From Bacillus sp. E(2018) (GTDB taxonomy: Bacteria > Bacillota > Bacilli > Bacillales > Fictibacillaceae), in the NCBI RefSeq assembly GCF_005503015.1, contig NZ_SCOL01000009.1, forward strand, positions 1 through 49,465: a DNA stretch of 49,465 nucleotides. Direction: 5' to 3'. The notes beneath the pieces were generated by a model. That model was not told the DNA's origin and did not search any database. It saw only the letters and a program-made list of their open reading frames with translations. Made by a program: the position numbers and the translations under genes. Each line of letters opens with the position of its first letter. The first letter of the stretch is position 1. Below, piece after piece: positions 35,412 to 44,320 of the stretch.

Positions 35412-36125
35412 TTGAAGAAAAAATATTGGTGGATCATCTTCATATATATCGTGATGCAATTCTCAGGTTACATTGGGGTTCCACTGTTAAATGAACTTGG
35501 TGTTCCTAGAAATCAACTTTTTGGAATATGGGGAACGTTCAGCTTTATCATGGCTCTTGTTATTATCCTTTACATGCTGATCCCTGAAATGAGAGAACGC
35601 CACCGAAATTCTAAGCGCGTCTCAAGAGGCTCTGCCGTTCTATGGTCGATCATCGGTATTTTCATGGCATACGCCGCTCAAATTATTGCGAGCATGATCG
35701 AGATGAACCTGTTTGGTATCCAGCCTGGATCAGAAAACACGAAGCAACTCGTTGAGATCGTGAAAAACGTTAAATATTTTATGATTGTAACGGCCATCGT
35801 TGGGCCAATACTAGAAGAGATCATCTTCCGAAAGATCATTTTCGGCTCTCTTCATAAACGCTTTAATTTCTTTATCTCTGCTTTGATCAGTTCGTTAATC
35901 TTTGCTGCTGTTCATGCGGACTTCACACACTTATTAATCTACACGGCAATGGGCTTCACGTTCGCTTTTCTGTATGTTAAAACGCAACGTCTTATCGTAC
36001 CGATCGCAGCACACGTTGCCATGAACACGCTCGTATTGATCGTTCAAGTATTATTTGCCGATAAAATCAAAGAAATGGAACAACAGCTAGAAACAGCGCA
36101 ATTGATTATTGGAGGACTATTATGA
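35412..36125 (+). CDS. ydiL: CPBP-family intramembrane protease (YdiL type)
   Basis: This 237-residue membrane protein has about seven hydrophobic segments. It carries the CAAX-protease-like (CPBP, Abi) motifs: EEIIFRKIIFG (Glu-Glu-x3-Arg), FAAVHADFTHL and HVAMNT, the three groups of the glutamic-type intramembrane protease site. The position next to groES and the partner ydiK match B. subtilis. The start is TTG behind AAGGAGAAGG. Its natural substrate is unknown. Confidence 0.92.
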   Translation: MKKKYWWIIFIYIVMQFSGYIGVPLLNELGVPRNQLFGIWGTFSFIMALVIILYMLIPEMRERHRNSKRVSRGSAVLWSIIGIFMAYAAQIIASMIEMNLFGIQPGSENTKQLVEIVKNVKYFMIVTAIVGPILEEIIFRKIIFGSLHKRFNFFISALISSLIFAAVHADFTHLLIYTAMGFTFAFLYVKTQRLIVPIAAHVAMNTLVLIVQVLFADKIKEMEQQLETAQLIIGGLL

Positions 36126-36325
36126 AGACATCACCACTGTTTATGGCATTTTTATATCTAGGAATCGGAGTCGTCTTTACGTACTTAGCCGTTCATTACG
36201 CAAGCGAGTACGGCATGACAAGCTTCTGGACGATCATCACGATGGTCGTAGCAACCTTCGATTACGCCAATGCCATCCGCTATTTCGCATTGAACAACCA
36301 CTTAAAAAGAAAAAAGAAGAAATAA
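36122..36325 (+). CDS. ydiK: small membrane protein YdiK (DUF4305)
   Basis: This 67-residue protein has two membrane segments and a basic end (NNHLKRKKKK). Its ATG overlaps the ydiL stop by four bases (ATGA) with GGAGG upstream, so the two are translationally coupled. It matches YdiK of B. subtilis in size, position and sequence style. Function unknown. Confidence 0.9.
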   Translation: MKTSPLFMAFLYLGIGVVFTYLAVHYASEYGMTSFWTIITMVVATFDYANAIRYFALNNHLKRKKKK

Positions 36326-36332
36326 TATGGGG

Positions 36333-36366
36333 AAACTGCTTCTTGATGGAGGCAGTTTTTTTGTTT
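36333..36366 (+). terminator. terminator after ydiK
   Basis: AAACTGC pairs with GCAGTTT and is followed by a T run, shortly after the stop. Confidence 0.85.
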
Positions 36367-36420
36367 GTGTGGGATTTTGGGTGGTGGATTGTGGGGCTGG
36401 CCAATGGTGGATGTGGGATT

Positions 36421-36541
36421 GGACAGATTATTTGGGAGATTGGACAGATTATGTGGGAGATTGGATAGATTATTTGGGAGATTGGACAGATTATGTGCCC
36501 AATCGGACAGATTAGTCATCGAATCCGACAGATTATCATCA
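36421..36541. repeat. 21-bp tandem array A (core GGACAGATTA)
   Basis: Six copies start at 36421, 36442, 36463, 36484, 36505 and 36526, exactly 21 bases apart. The ten-base core is GGACAGATTA in four copies, GGATAGATTA in one and CGACAGATTA in the last. The other eleven bases are similar in the first four copies and diverge in the last two. All overlapping open frames show a seven-residue repeat only because 21 is a multiple of three; none has a ribosome binding site. Confidence 0.9.
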
Positions 36542-36615
36542 CCAGCACCAAAACGAAGGCTGTTTTGGTGCGCGGAAGGCACCTAAGTAGCCTGCAAGCC
36601 ACCTCAAACGATGCT

Positions 36616-36720
36616 TACTGTCCACTTTTAAGAAGATACTGTCCACTTTCGAATAAATACTGTCCACTTTTGCACATTTACTGTCCACTTTCCCATTTTT
36701 ACTGTCCACTCTCAATCACA
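36616..36720. repeat. 21-bp tandem array B (core TACTGTCCACTTT)
   Basis: Five copies start at 36616, 36637, 36658, 36679 and 36700, exactly 21 bases apart. The 13-base core TACTGTCCACTTT is perfect in the first four and has one change in the fifth. The eight-base spacer varies freely. The array lies 75 bases from array A; both contain CTGTCC when A is read on the minus strand. Confidence 0.9.
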
Positions 36721-36737
36721 GCACACTCCAACCACAC

Positions 36738-36774
36738 AAAAAAGAGGATTCCCCACGTGGAGTCATCCTCTTTT
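36738..36774 (-). terminator. tatC terminator
   Basis: On the minus strand GAGGATGACTCC pairs with GGGGAATCCTC around ACGT, then a T run. It overlaps the tatC stop codon. Confidence 0.88.
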
Positions 36775-37555
36775 AATCATGATACATAGCTTCTGCCTGG
36801 GCTTCTCGTTCTTTGACGAGTGCTTCGACTTCGGCTTTCATTCGTTTTTTATAAGCTGCCTTCGAAATGATGATGCTGATTTCGTATAACAGGATAAGAG
36901 GGAACGTAACCATCAAGTGAGACAGCAGTTCTGGCGGTGTAATCAATCCAGCTACAACTAAAATCCCAAAGTAAGCTACTTTTCGAATGCTTTTAAGGAA
37001 ATCAGGTGTTACGATTCCAAGTCGAGTCAAAAACATGATCAAGACTGGGAACTGAAACAACAGTCCGAATGGCAGTGTGATGTTGAATAGGAATGAGAAG
37101 TATTCCTGAATTCCGTATTCACCTTCTACACTAAGTGCCACAGCGACATTTCCCATAAAGCTGACAACGAACGGAAACAGAATAAAGTACGAAAATGCGA
37201 GTCCCGTTAAGAAGAGCACGAATGCGATCGGGATGTACATGAGCGTTACTTTTCGTTCGTTCTCATAAAGCCCCGGGCTGATGAAGGCCCAAAGTTGATA
37301 CAACACCACTGGTGCGGATAGGACGAGGCCGATGAAGAAGGCAAACGTCATGTACACATTCAGTGGATCGGTTAGATGAAAAGCGTTCATCTGAATGTTC
37401 TTTGCGATTGGATCACTTTGCAGATATACGATTACGGGCTTGGCTAAGAAAAATCCAGCGATCAAGAATACGAAGAAAGCTAGAATCGCCCACATGATGC
37501 GCTTTCGTAATTCGCCAATGTGACCGTATAGCGACATATTTTTTTCAGAGGTCAT
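36773..37555 (-). CDS. tatC: twin-arginine translocase subunit TatC
   Basis: This 260-residue protein with six membrane segments is the signal-peptide receptor of the Tat pathway, which exports folded proteins. Signatures: HIGELRKRI at the N terminus (with the conserved Glu and Arg), FISPGLYENERK after the second segment and LITPPELLSHLMVTFPL near the end. The ATG lies eight bases after AAGGAT; a TTG two codons upstream is too close. It follows tatA by 12 bases in the rex-tatA-tatC order seen in Bacillus (TatAy-TatCy). Confidence 0.97.
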   Translation of the reverse strand: MTSEKNMSLYGHIGELRKRIMWAILAFFVFLIAGFFLAKPVIVYLQSDPIAKNIQMNAFHLTDPLNVYMTFAFFIGLVLSAPVVLYQLWAFISPGLYENERKVTLMYIPIAFVLFLTGLAFSYFILFPFVVSFMGNVAVALSVEGEYGIQEYFSFLFNITLPFGLLFQFPVLIMFLTRLGIVTPDFLKSIRKVAYFGILVVAGLITPPELLSHLMVTFPLILLYEISIIISKAAYKKRMKAEVEALVKEREAQAEAMYHD

Positions 37556-37567
37556 AGACAAACATCC

Positions 37568-37747
37568 TTACTTCTTCAGTTGTTCGCTTTCCTTTTTCTC
37601 ATCTTCTTCGTCCATCATGCCTTTAGTTGCATTTTTGAACTCGCGAAGCGTTTTACCTGCTGCTTTACCTAGCTCAGGCAGCTTTTTCGGTCCAAACATA
37701 ACAAGAGCTGCAAGTCCGATTACCGCGATACTTCCTGGTCCTAACAT
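37568..37747 (-). CDS. tatA: twin-arginine translocase subunit TatA
   Basis: This is a 59-residue protein. It begins [20 protein letters not shown], a single membrane helix closed by the [20 protein letters not shown] hinge and amphipathic helix typical of TatA, then a short charged tail. AAGGAGG precedes the ATG. With TatC it forms a minimal two-component Tat system. Confidence 0.96.
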   Translation of the reverse strand: MLGPGSIAVIGLAALVMFGPKKLPELGKAAGKTLREFKNATKGMMDEEDEKKESEQLKK

Positions 37748-37765
37748 AACGATTACCTCCTTGTT

Positions 37766-38401
37766 TTAAGAATAGTTTTTCATAAAATAAACAAGCGATT
37801 GCAATTCAACAGCTAGATCGATGTGATGAACACGAATCTCTGGTGAGACGGTCAATCGTGCGGGTGTGAAGTTTAAGATGCCTGTTACACCTGCGCGCTC
37901 TAACTGATCTGCAATCGGTTGAGCGGCTCCTACTGGAACGGTGAGGATCGCAACATCGATACCCCGGTTCTTCAACTCTTGCTCGATGTCTTCTGTATGG
38001 TAGATTGGAACTCCGGCAATTTCGCTGCCGATTTTAGCTCGGTCTACATCAAATGCGACTTCTATTTTGGTATTATTATTTTTGGTGAAGTTGTAATGTA
38101 AAAAGGCCGTGCCTAAGTTACCTACTCCGATTAACGCCACGGTTGTTGTTTCATCCTGGTTCAACGTTTTCGCGAAGAACGACAGCAGATAATTAACATT
38201 GTAGCCATAACCTTTTTTGCCTAATGCGCCAAAGTAGGAAAAATCTCTGCGGATCGTTGCAGAATCTACTTTAACGGCTTCGCTTAATTCAGCAGAAGAC
38301 ACCCTTTGTTTACCGGAAGATGATAAGTTTTTCAAAAAACGATAATACAAGGGCAGCCGTTTTGCTGTTGCGTGTGGTATTTTTAACTGGTCTTGGTTCA
38401 T
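37766..38401 (-). CDS. rex: redox-sensing transcriptional repressor Rex
   Basis: This 211-residue repressor senses the NADH/NAD+ ratio and releases fermentation and respiration genes when NADH is high. The N-terminal winged helix contains [20 protein letters not shown]; the Rossmann domain has [14 protein letters not shown]; the C-terminal domain-swapped helix ends [15 protein letters not shown] precedes the ATG. It lies upstream of tatA, as in B. subtilis. Confidence 0.97.
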   Translation of the reverse strand: MNQDQLKIPHATAKRLPLYYRFLKNLSSSGKQRVSSAELSEAVKVDSATIRRDFSYFGALGKKGYGYNVNYLLSFFAKTLNQDETTTVALIGVGNLGTAFLHYNFTKNNNTKIEVAFDVDRAKIGSEIAGVPIYHTEDIEQELKNRGIDVAILTVPVGAAQPIADQLERAGVTGILNFTPARLTVSPEIRVHHIDLAVELQSLVYFMKNYS

Positions 38402-38446
38402 ATTTGGAGCCCTCCAAGTTTAGAAAGCTTATCTATTCCTATTGTA

Positions 38447-38950
38447 TCATATTTTGTCAGGGCTTGAAGAACGTAGAAAGTCCCCATTCTTGCCTCCTGT
38501 TTTCGATTGGAGGTATGTAGGCCCGATCACCATTCCCTTATCCGCTGCTTTACACATATCGTAGACGGTTAACGCTGCTGCAGAAGCCGCTGTTAACGCC
38601 TCCATCTCAACGCCGGTACTGCCTTTCGTTTTCACTTCGACTTGGATGTTTAATTTAAACATTTTGTCCGCTAATTCATCCCATGAAAAAGACAGATCAA
38701 CGCCAGTCAGTGATAACGGGTGACACATCGGGATCCAGTCAGAGGTTTTTTTCGCAGCCATGATTCCAGCGATTTGTGCGACGGCTAGAACGTCCCCTTT
38801 TTTAAATCCGTTTTCTTTGATCTTAAGGAAGACTTCTTCTGAAACCGTTACCCCGCTTACCGCTACGGCTGTTCGGTGAGATGTTTCTTTTGCCGAAATA
38901 TCAACCATGCGCGCACGGCCTTCTTCGTTAAAATGGGTAAACTCTGTCAT
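38447..38950 (-). CDS. moaC: cyclic pyranopterin monophosphate synthase MoaC
   Basis: This 167-residue enzyme carries out the second half of cyclic pyranopterin monophosphate formation in molybdenum cofactor synthesis. Signatures: [16 protein letters not shown], then [18 protein letters not shown] (catalytic region) and [21 protein letters not shown] with the catalytic Lys region KAADKGM. The start is the ATG four bases after GAGGAGGGG; the longest frame begins 37 codons earlier without support. No other moa gene is near. Confidence 0.96.
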   Translation of the reverse strand: MTEFTHFNEEGRARMVDISAKETSHRTAVAVSGVTVSEEVFLKIKENGFKKGDVLAVAQIAGIMAAKKTSDWIPMCHPLSLTGVDLSFSWDELADKMFKLNIQVEVKTKGSTGVEMEALTAASAAALTVYDMCKAADKGMVIGPTYLQSKTGGKNGDFLRSSSPDKI

Positions 38951-39127
38951 AAAACCCCTCCTCATGATGAATATACACGAAACCGCTTTTATTGTCGTTA
39001 AGATTTTACTTGTAATTATTGCAAAATGTTGAACATTCCCTTTGTTGGCGCGAATCTCCAAACTACGCTAAACTACTAGTTAGACAGGGTCATTTGTATA
39101 AAGGCTGATGCATGATTGTTGAATGTA

Positions 39128-39255
39128 GTTGATTTCCGTTCCAGGTGCTTCGCTTTCCGCGGGGCGACCGGTGAGCCCCTTGCCGCTTTGCGCCCTTAAG
39201 GGTCTCACCTGACCGCTCGTCCCGCAGGAGTCTCTCACCTTACACTCCAATCAAC
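39128..39255 (+). repeat. palindromic Bacillaceae-type intergenic repeat, copy 2
   Basis: A 128-bp unit from GTTGATTTCCG to CACTCCAATCAAC with the same internal blocks as copy 1 (CTTTCCGCGGGGC, GTCTCACCTG, GTCCCGCAGGAGTC). It fills most of the moaC-ydiF gap, where I see no gene. Confidence 0.85.
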
Positions 39256-39337
39256 TATTCAATGAAGCACTTTTCAAAAGCAACAAACAAGTCTATCAAA
39301 TAAATAACCACCCGTTTTCCATAGAGGTGAAATTACA

Positions 39338-41278
39338 ATGATTATTTTACAAGTTCAGGACGTTACGAAGTCGTTTGGCGCGGACGTTATTTTATCGAAT
39401 ATAAAACTAGAGGTTCAGAAGGGCGAGCGGATCGCTCTTGTTGGGCGGAACGGTGCGGGTAAATCTACGCTGCTTCGCGTGATTACTGGTGAGTATTCCT
39501 ATGATTCTGGTCATGTCATGATTCCGAAAGACGTGAAGACTGGCTATCTTGCACAGGATGCGGGGCTAGATTCGGATGAATCGATCTGGAACGAGATGCT
39601 CTCTGTGTTTGAAGACCTTCGTAAAAAAGAGAAAAAGCTGCGTGAGATGGAAGCGCGCATGGGTGATCCAGAAGTGATTGCGAATGAAGCGGAGTACGAA
39701 CGTCTTCTGAAAGACTATGATGCGCTGCAGGTTACGTTTAAAGACGAAGGCGGCTATCAGTATGAAGCGGAGATTCGTACGGTGCTTCACGGTTTTCAGT
39801 TTGCCGATTTTGATCGCGATACGAAGATCAACACATTGAGTGGTGGGCAAAAAACGAGACTCGCACTCGCGAAGCTTCTTTTAACAAAACCAGATCTACT
39901 TATTCTCGATGAGCCGACGAACCACTTAGACATTAAAACACTTACGTGGCTTGAGCAATATTTACAGAGTTATCCTGGCGGCATCTTAATCGTGTCCCAT
40001 GACCGATATTTCCTCGATAAGATCGTAACGACGGTTTATGAGGTTTCGAGAAAACGATCGTACCGTTTCACAGGTAACTATTCTAGCTATCTCGAGCAAA
40101 AGGCGGAGCGCTTCGCTCAAGAGATGAAAGAGTTTGAGAAACAGCAAGACCAGGTTGCGAAGTTAGAAGATTTTATTCAGCGTAATATCGTGCGTGCTTC
40201 AACTACGAAACGTGCACAGAGTCGTCGCAAACAGTTAGAGAAGATGGAATTGAAAGAGCGTCCTGCTGGTGCAGAAAAGTCTGCTAGCTTTTCTTTTGAG
40301 ATTGAGAGACAAAGTGGGAACGATGTGCTGAAGCTTGATAACGTAAGCACGGGGTATGAAGATGGTGAGCCACTATTTAAGAACGTATCGGTAGCGATAA
40401 ACCGCCAAGATAGCGTGGCGATCGTCGGACCGAACGGAATCGGGAAATCGACGTTATTAAAAGTGATACGTAAGCAGCTGCCGCTCATATCGGGCGATAT
40501 ACGTTATGGCAGCGGACTTATGATCTCTCACTATGATCAGGAACAAGCGGATCTTCATTCACGCAAGACCTTACTGAACGAGCTATGGGATGACTATCCG
40601 GAAAAAACGGAAAAAGAGATTCGTTCGATCCTCGGACAGTTCCTGTTTAGCGGTGATGATGTATTGAAGCTTGTAACAGAACTTAGCGGTGGTCAGAAGG
40701 CACGTCTTGCGCTGGCGAAGCTAATGATGGAGAAAGGAAACCTTCTCCTGCTGGACGAGCCGACGAACCATTTGGATCTCGACAGCAAAGAGATCCTTGA
40801 ACAAGCTCTGATTCACTATCCTGGTACGATTCTTTTCGTATCGCATGACCGTTATTTCATCAACCGTATCGCCACGAAAGTCGTTGAACTCGCGCCAACA
40901 GGCATGACCGAGTATCTAGGTGACTACGACTATTACACGGAAAAGAAAAATGAGATGAAAGCACGTGAAGAAATTGCTGCGCGCCAGAAAGCAGAAAACG
41001 CGGCTAATACTCCTTCTTCCAACCAAGGAAACGGTGCGAAGAACTCGATCGATAAAGAAGCGAAAAAGCTCGATCGTAAAAGACAGCGTCGTATCGAGGA
41101 GATTGAGAGTCTGCTTGAAGGACTCGAAACGAAGATCGCATCGGCCGAAGCTGAACTTTGTAAACCCGAAGTCTTTCAGGATTATGAAAAAACACAAGAA
41201 TTCCAATCTCAGCTAGATGCTTTGAACGAAGAGATGGAAACGTTAATGGAAGAATGGGAAGAACTTCAGAATGCTTAA
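39338..41278 (+). CDS. ydiF: ABC-F ATPase (YdiF type)
   Basis: This is a 646-residue ABC-F protein with two ATPase domains in one chain and no membrane part. Domain 1: Walker A GRNGAGKS, signature LSGGQKTRLALAKLL, Walker B LLILDEPTNHLD. The linker at about 240-310 is rich in Lys and Arg. Domain 2: GPNGIGKS, LSGGQKARLALAKLM, LLLLDEPTNHLD. A C-terminal coiled coil starts at about residue 560. These proteins act on the ribosome, in translation or antibiotic tolerance. Start: ATG after AGAGGTG. It runs against its neighbours on the plus strand, as in B. subtilis. Confidence 0.95.
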   Translation: MIILQVQDVTKSFGADVILSNIKLEVQKGERIALVGRNGAGKSTLLRVITGEYSYDSGHVMIPKDVKTGYLAQDAGLDSDESIWNEMLSVFEDLRKKEKKLREMEARMGDPEVIANEAEYERLLKDYDALQVTFKDEGGYQYEAEIRTVLHGFQFADFDRDTKINTLSGGQKTRLALAKLLLTKPDLLILDEPTNHLDIKTLTWLEQYLQSYPGGILIVSHDRYFLDKIVTTVYEVSRKRSYRFTGNYSSYLEQKAERFAQEMKEFEKQQDQVAKLEDFIQRNIVRASTTKRAQSRRKQLEKMELKERPAGAEKSASFSFEIERQSGNDVLKLDNVSTGYEDGEPLFKNVSVAINRQDSVAIVGPNGIGKSTLLKVIRKQLPLISGDIRYGSGLMISHYDQEQADLHSRKTLLNELWDDYPEKTEKEIRSILGQFLFSGDDVLKLVTELSGGQKARLALAKLMMEKGNLLLLDEPTNHLDLDSKEILEQALIHYPGTILFVSHDRYFINRIATKVVELAPTGMTEYLGDYDYYTEKKNEMKAREEIAARQKAENAANTPSSNQGNGAKNSIDKEAKKLDRKRQRRIEEIESLLEGLETKIASAEAELCKPEVFQDYEKTQEFQSQLDALNEEMETLMEEWEELQNA

Positions 41279-41284
41279 GTTGGA

Positions 41285-41324
41285 AGCTGATATCCTTACT
41301 TATATGAGGATGTCAGCTTTTTTT
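41285..41324 (+). terminator. ydiF terminator
   Basis: AGCTGATATCCT pairs with AGGATGTCAGCT, one mismatch, followed by seven T. Confidence 0.88.
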
Positions 41325-41439
41325 ATTCATCTTCAAGTTGGTCTTCGCACATTTCGACATCTCATCCACACATACTAGACACCATTTCAAAAATAGCAAA
41401 AGCCCCAAAACATCTTAAAAACGTTATTACTATAAAATC

Positions 41440-41608
41440 TTATCCACAGTTCGACCTGTGGATTTTACTTATTTCGACGACTTATCCACGTTATCCACAC
41501 GAACATGTGTATACATGATGTGAATTGTGTATAACACAAACCCTTTATTTCAAATGTTTCAAAACCTTTGTCCACATTATCCACAGACCTGTTTATAACT
41601 TTTCCACA
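41440..41608. promoter_or_regulatory. DnaA-box cluster between ydiF and tsaD
   Basis: Within 170 bases there are three perfect boxes TTATCCACA (41440-41448, 41491-41499, 41577-41585), one TTATCCACG (41482-41490), one TTATACACA on the minus strand (41526-41534) and one TTTTCCACA (41600-41608). No gene occupies the gap. DnaA-box clusters outside the origin titrate DnaA in B. subtilis; I recall the gcp (tsaD) region being among them, which I could not check here. Confidence 0.85.
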
Positions 41609-41645
41609 AAAATGAAGGGGATTTGTGTCGAATTACGTCGATAAC

Positions 41646-41685
41646 TAAAAAAGCTCTTCTCCTCATAAAAGGAAAAGAGCTTTTT
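41646..41685 (-). terminator. terminator of the thiL-tsaD operon
   Basis: On the minus strand AAAAGCTCTTTTCC pairs with GGAGAAGAGCTTTT, followed by T residues, just past the tsaD stop. Confidence 0.85.
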
Positions 41686-41687
41686 AC

Positions 41688-42704
41688 TTATTGAGCTTCT
41701 AAATCTAACCCTGGTACACCGTTTAATGTCATATCTCCACGCGTTCCTTTTTGGTACGCGACACTCCCTGCAGCTCCGATCATGGCTGCATTATCAGTGC
41801 ATAAGTGAAGAGGAGGAATGACAAGGTCGTACTTCGTTCCATTAAAACGGTTCTCTAACATGTGGCGAAGTCCTTTGTTTGCCGCTACCCCTCCAGCTAA
41901 GAGAACTTGTTTTACGTTATAGCGCTCTGCGGCACGGTATGTTTTTTCCACAAGTACATCTACAACACTCGCTTGGAAGCTTGCAGCTAGATCTTCAGGC
42001 TTTATCACTTCTCCGCGCTGTGTGGCATTATGAACCGTGTTGATCACGGCTGACTTCAAACCGCTAAAGCTAAAATCAAGGGATTCCGGCTCCAGCCAAG
42101 CGCGAGGCAGGTCAATGTTCGCTTCACCCTCTTGTGCGAGCTTATCAATATGAGGACCGCCTGGGTATGGCATGTTCAGTGTTCGCGCCACCTTATCATA
42201 CGCTTCACCTGCTGCGTCGTCTCTTGTTTCACCGATCACTTTGAACGTTCCGTGCTCCTCCATCAGAACGAGCTCTGTATGGCCCCCTGAGACGATAAGA
42301 GATAACAGTGGAAACGTCATTTCTTTTACGAGTCTGTTCGCGTAGATATGCCCTGCGATATGATGCACAGGTACGAGCGGTAAACTATGTGCGAAGGCGA
42401 ACGCTTTCGCTGCGTTAACACCGATCAATAGAGCACCGACGAGGCCAGGCCCTTCTGTTACAGCAACCGCCGCGAGATCTCCTGGTTCTAATTCTGCTTG
42501 ATTCAAAGCTTCCTCGATCACGACTGTAATCTCTTCAACATGATGGCGTGACGCCACTTCAGGCACAACGCCGCCAAAACGTTTATGACTTTCAATCTGT
42601 GACGCGACTACGTTTGCCAACAGTTCAGTACCGTTTTTTACAATCGCTACTGCCGTCTCATCACAGCTTGTTTCTATCGCTAATATCAATTCATCTTTTA
42701 TCAT
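41688..42704 (-). CDS. tsaD: tRNA N6-threonylcarbamoyladenosine transferase TsaD
   Basis: This 338-residue catalytic subunit transfers threonylcarbamoyl to A37 of ANN-decoding tRNAs (t6A), working with TsaB and TsaE. The ASKHA fold shows [12 protein letters not shown] at the N terminus, [24 protein letters not shown] (metal-binding His pair), and [13 protein letters not shown]. The ATG overlaps the rimI stop by four bases. The longest frame starts four codons upstream at a GTG, less likely. Formerly called gcp or ydiE. Confidence 0.98.
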   Translation of the reverse strand: MIKDELILAIETSCDETAVAIVKNGTELLANVVASQIESHKRFGGVVPEVASRHHVEEITVVIEEALNQAELEPGDLAAVAVTEGPGLVGALLIGVNAAKAFAFAHSLPLVPVHHIAGHIYANRLVKEMTFPLLSLIVSGGHTELVLMEEHGTFKVIGETRDDAAGEAYDKVARTLNMPYPGGPHIDKLAQEGEANIDLPRAWLEPESLDFSFSGLKSAVINTVHNATQRGEVIKPEDLAASFQASVVDVLVEKTYRAAERYNVKQVLLAGGVAANKGLRHMLENRFNGTKYDLVIPPLHLCTDNAAMIGAAGSVAYQKGTRGDMTLNGVPGLDLEAQ

Positions 42705-43153
42705 AATTCCACCCACATCACTAAAGCGTCTTCACCATTATCGCTATAATAGTTTTTTCGGATACCGCCTGCTTCGAATCCTAGTTTTTTATATAAATTC
42801 TGTGCTACATGATTACTTACGCGTGCCTCTAGCGTCATCGTTGCAGCGCCGTGCATCTTCGCCAGTTTGATCGCTTCTCTCATGAGCATCTCTCCTAGCT
42901 TTCTTCCTCTATACGAAGGAAGGATGGCAATGTTTGTAACATGTGCTTCATCCATAACGAGCCAGATACCACAATAACCGACTGGTTGAAAGGAGTCTTC
43001 AATCACGAGGTAATGAGCGAATTGGTTCTCAACAATCTCTCTATAAAAAGCTTCTCGGGACCATGGAACGGCAAATGAGGCTTGCTCGATTCCAAGGATA
43101 TCATCTATGTCGCTTACTTTTGCCAGTCTGAACGTATAAGGCTGCTCTCCCAT
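42701..43153 (-). CDS. rimI: ribosomal-protein-alanine N-acetyltransferase RimI
   Basis: This GNAT-family acetyltransferase of about 150 residues probably acetylates the N terminus of ribosomal protein S18. It has [15 protein letters not shown], the acetyl-CoA loop [12 protein letters not shown], and [19 protein letters not shown]. The start is the ATG five bases after GGTGG; a GTG three codons earlier is possible. It sits between tsaB and tsaD, the usual place. Confidence 0.94.
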   Translation of the reverse strand: MGEQPYTFRLAKVSDIDDILGIEQASFAVPWSREAFYREIVENQFAHYLVIEDSFQPVGYCGIWLVMDEAHVTNIAILPSYRGRKLGEMLMREAIKLAKMHGAATMTLEARVSNHVAQNLYKKLGFEAGGIRKNYYSDNGEDALVMWVEL

Positions 43154-43163
43154 CAGATCCACC

Positions 43164-43859
43164 CTACTTCCCCTGTGACTTCAGCCAGTTCACTTCTGCT
43201 TCTGCCAACTGAAGATAGCTTGGAGTAAACGAATGGATATCAACCGGTTCGCTCGTCATACCGATACGTCCGAGTTCACTTGGACGCGGATTGTGATCAG
43301 ATACTAGTCCAAAGACAGCTTGGTCGCCCAACACGTTCTGAATCGTCTCTTGGTGAAGAGGTAAATCGCTGCCTACAAATAATATCTTTTTATCTAGCTC
43401 TTGAAGCTTGTCCAACCAATCTTTTAATAAGATGATTTGGTCTTCCCAAAGATTTTGAAACTCACCTGAATCGTTTCTTCCGTAAAGCCCCGTAAAGAGC
43501 TGCGTACGGCGCGCATCAAATAAAGGAACGACATAACCATCAAAGTATTTCCCACTTTGAGCGAGCACTTCAAGGCTCGAGATCCCAACGAGTTCTTTTT
43601 TCAACGTCCACGCAAGTGTCTTTGCGATCGTTACACCGATTCTGACACCTGTGTATGATCCAGGGCCTTTCGCAACCACGATGCGATCAAGATCTGCAGG
43701 CTTTACACCAGTCTCTTTTAACACTTCCTCAATCGCGGGCATCACTCGTATCGAATGATTCTTTTTTAAGTTTGTAATATACTCACCGAGCACTTTTCCT
43801 TCATCCAATACTGAGATCCCCATCACAAGGTTGGATGTATCTATTGCAAGAACTTTCAT
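43164..43859 (-). CDS. tsaB: t6A biosynthesis protein TsaB
   Basis: This 231-residue ASKHA-fold partner of TsaD has AIDTSNLVMGISV at the N terminus and VVAKGPGSYTGVRIGVTIAK, the family's best signature. It scaffolds the TsaD-TsaE complex. The ATG overlaps the tsaE stop by one base (TAATG). Confidence 0.96.
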   Translation of the reverse strand: MKVLAIDTSNLVMGISVLDEGKVLGEYITNLKKNHSIRVMPAIEEVLKETGVKPADLDRIVVAKGPGSYTGVRIGVTIAKTLAWTLKKELVGISSLEVLAQSGKYFDGYVVPLFDARRTQLFTGLYGRNDSGEFQNLWEDQIILLKDWLDKLQELDKKILFVGSDLPLHQETIQNVLGDQAVFGLVSDHNPRPSELGRIGMTSEPVDIHSFTPSYLQLAEAEVNWLKSQGK

Positions 43860-44311
43860 TACATAATCTCCTTAACGCGTTCTTCGTATCTGCTTCCAAT
43901 AGGTTTTAATTGAATCTCACGCTTATCGTCACCTTTATGTGAGATCACGAGTTCAAGTCTCTCCTCTGGTAAATAATCTTCTATAAATACGGCCCACTCG
44001 ACCACACAAACGCCTTCTCCCGAAAAGTACTCGTCAAATCCTAGATCTTCGTCCGAGTCTTCTAATCGATAAACGTCCATATGATAAAGCGGCAGTCGTC
44101 CACTGTATTCTTTAATGATGGTAAAAGTAGGAGAGTTCACTGTACGGGTCACTCCGAGGCCTTTTGCGAGCCCTTTTGTAAAAGTCGTCTTTCCAGCTCC
44201 AAGATCTCCAGCCAGTGTGAGTACATCTCCTTTTTGAAGAATAGAGCCTAGCTTTTCGGCAAAAGACATCGTTTCTTCCGCTGACTTTGTTTCGTATTGA
44301 TAAGTACTCAT
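43859..44311 (-). CDS. tsaE: t6A biosynthesis ATPase TsaE
   Basis: This 150-residue ATPase is needed for multiple turnovers of t6A synthesis. The P-loop [19 protein letters not shown] is followed by [12 protein letters not shown], and HMDVYRLED holds the conserved acidic residue. GGGGAAG lies before the ATG. It is the second gene of the operon, ten bases after thiL. Confidence 0.96.
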   Translation of the reverse strand: MSTYQYETKSAEETMSFAEKLGSILQKGDVLTLAGDLGAGKTTFTKGLAKGLGVTRTVNSPTFTIIKEYSGRLPLYHMDVYRLEDSDEDLGFDEYFSGEGVCVVEWAVFIEDYLPEERLELVISHKGDDKREIQLKPIGSRYEERVKEIM

Positions 44312-44320
44312 GACTTCCCC

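Noticed and set aside
36327..36586. Open frames with seven-residue repeats (such as DWTDYLG) across array A
   Set aside because: The repeat in all frames on both strands follows from a 21-base DNA period. None has a ribosome binding site and they overlap the ydiK terminator.
36421..36720. CRISPR array
   Set aside because: The units are only 21 bases with 8-11 base variable parts, too short for CRISPR repeats and spacers, and no cas gene is present.
36493..36789. Open frame with repeated CPLxxxY across array B
   Set aside because: Same reason: it is the 21-base period read in one frame. It starts inside array A and ends in antisense to tatC.
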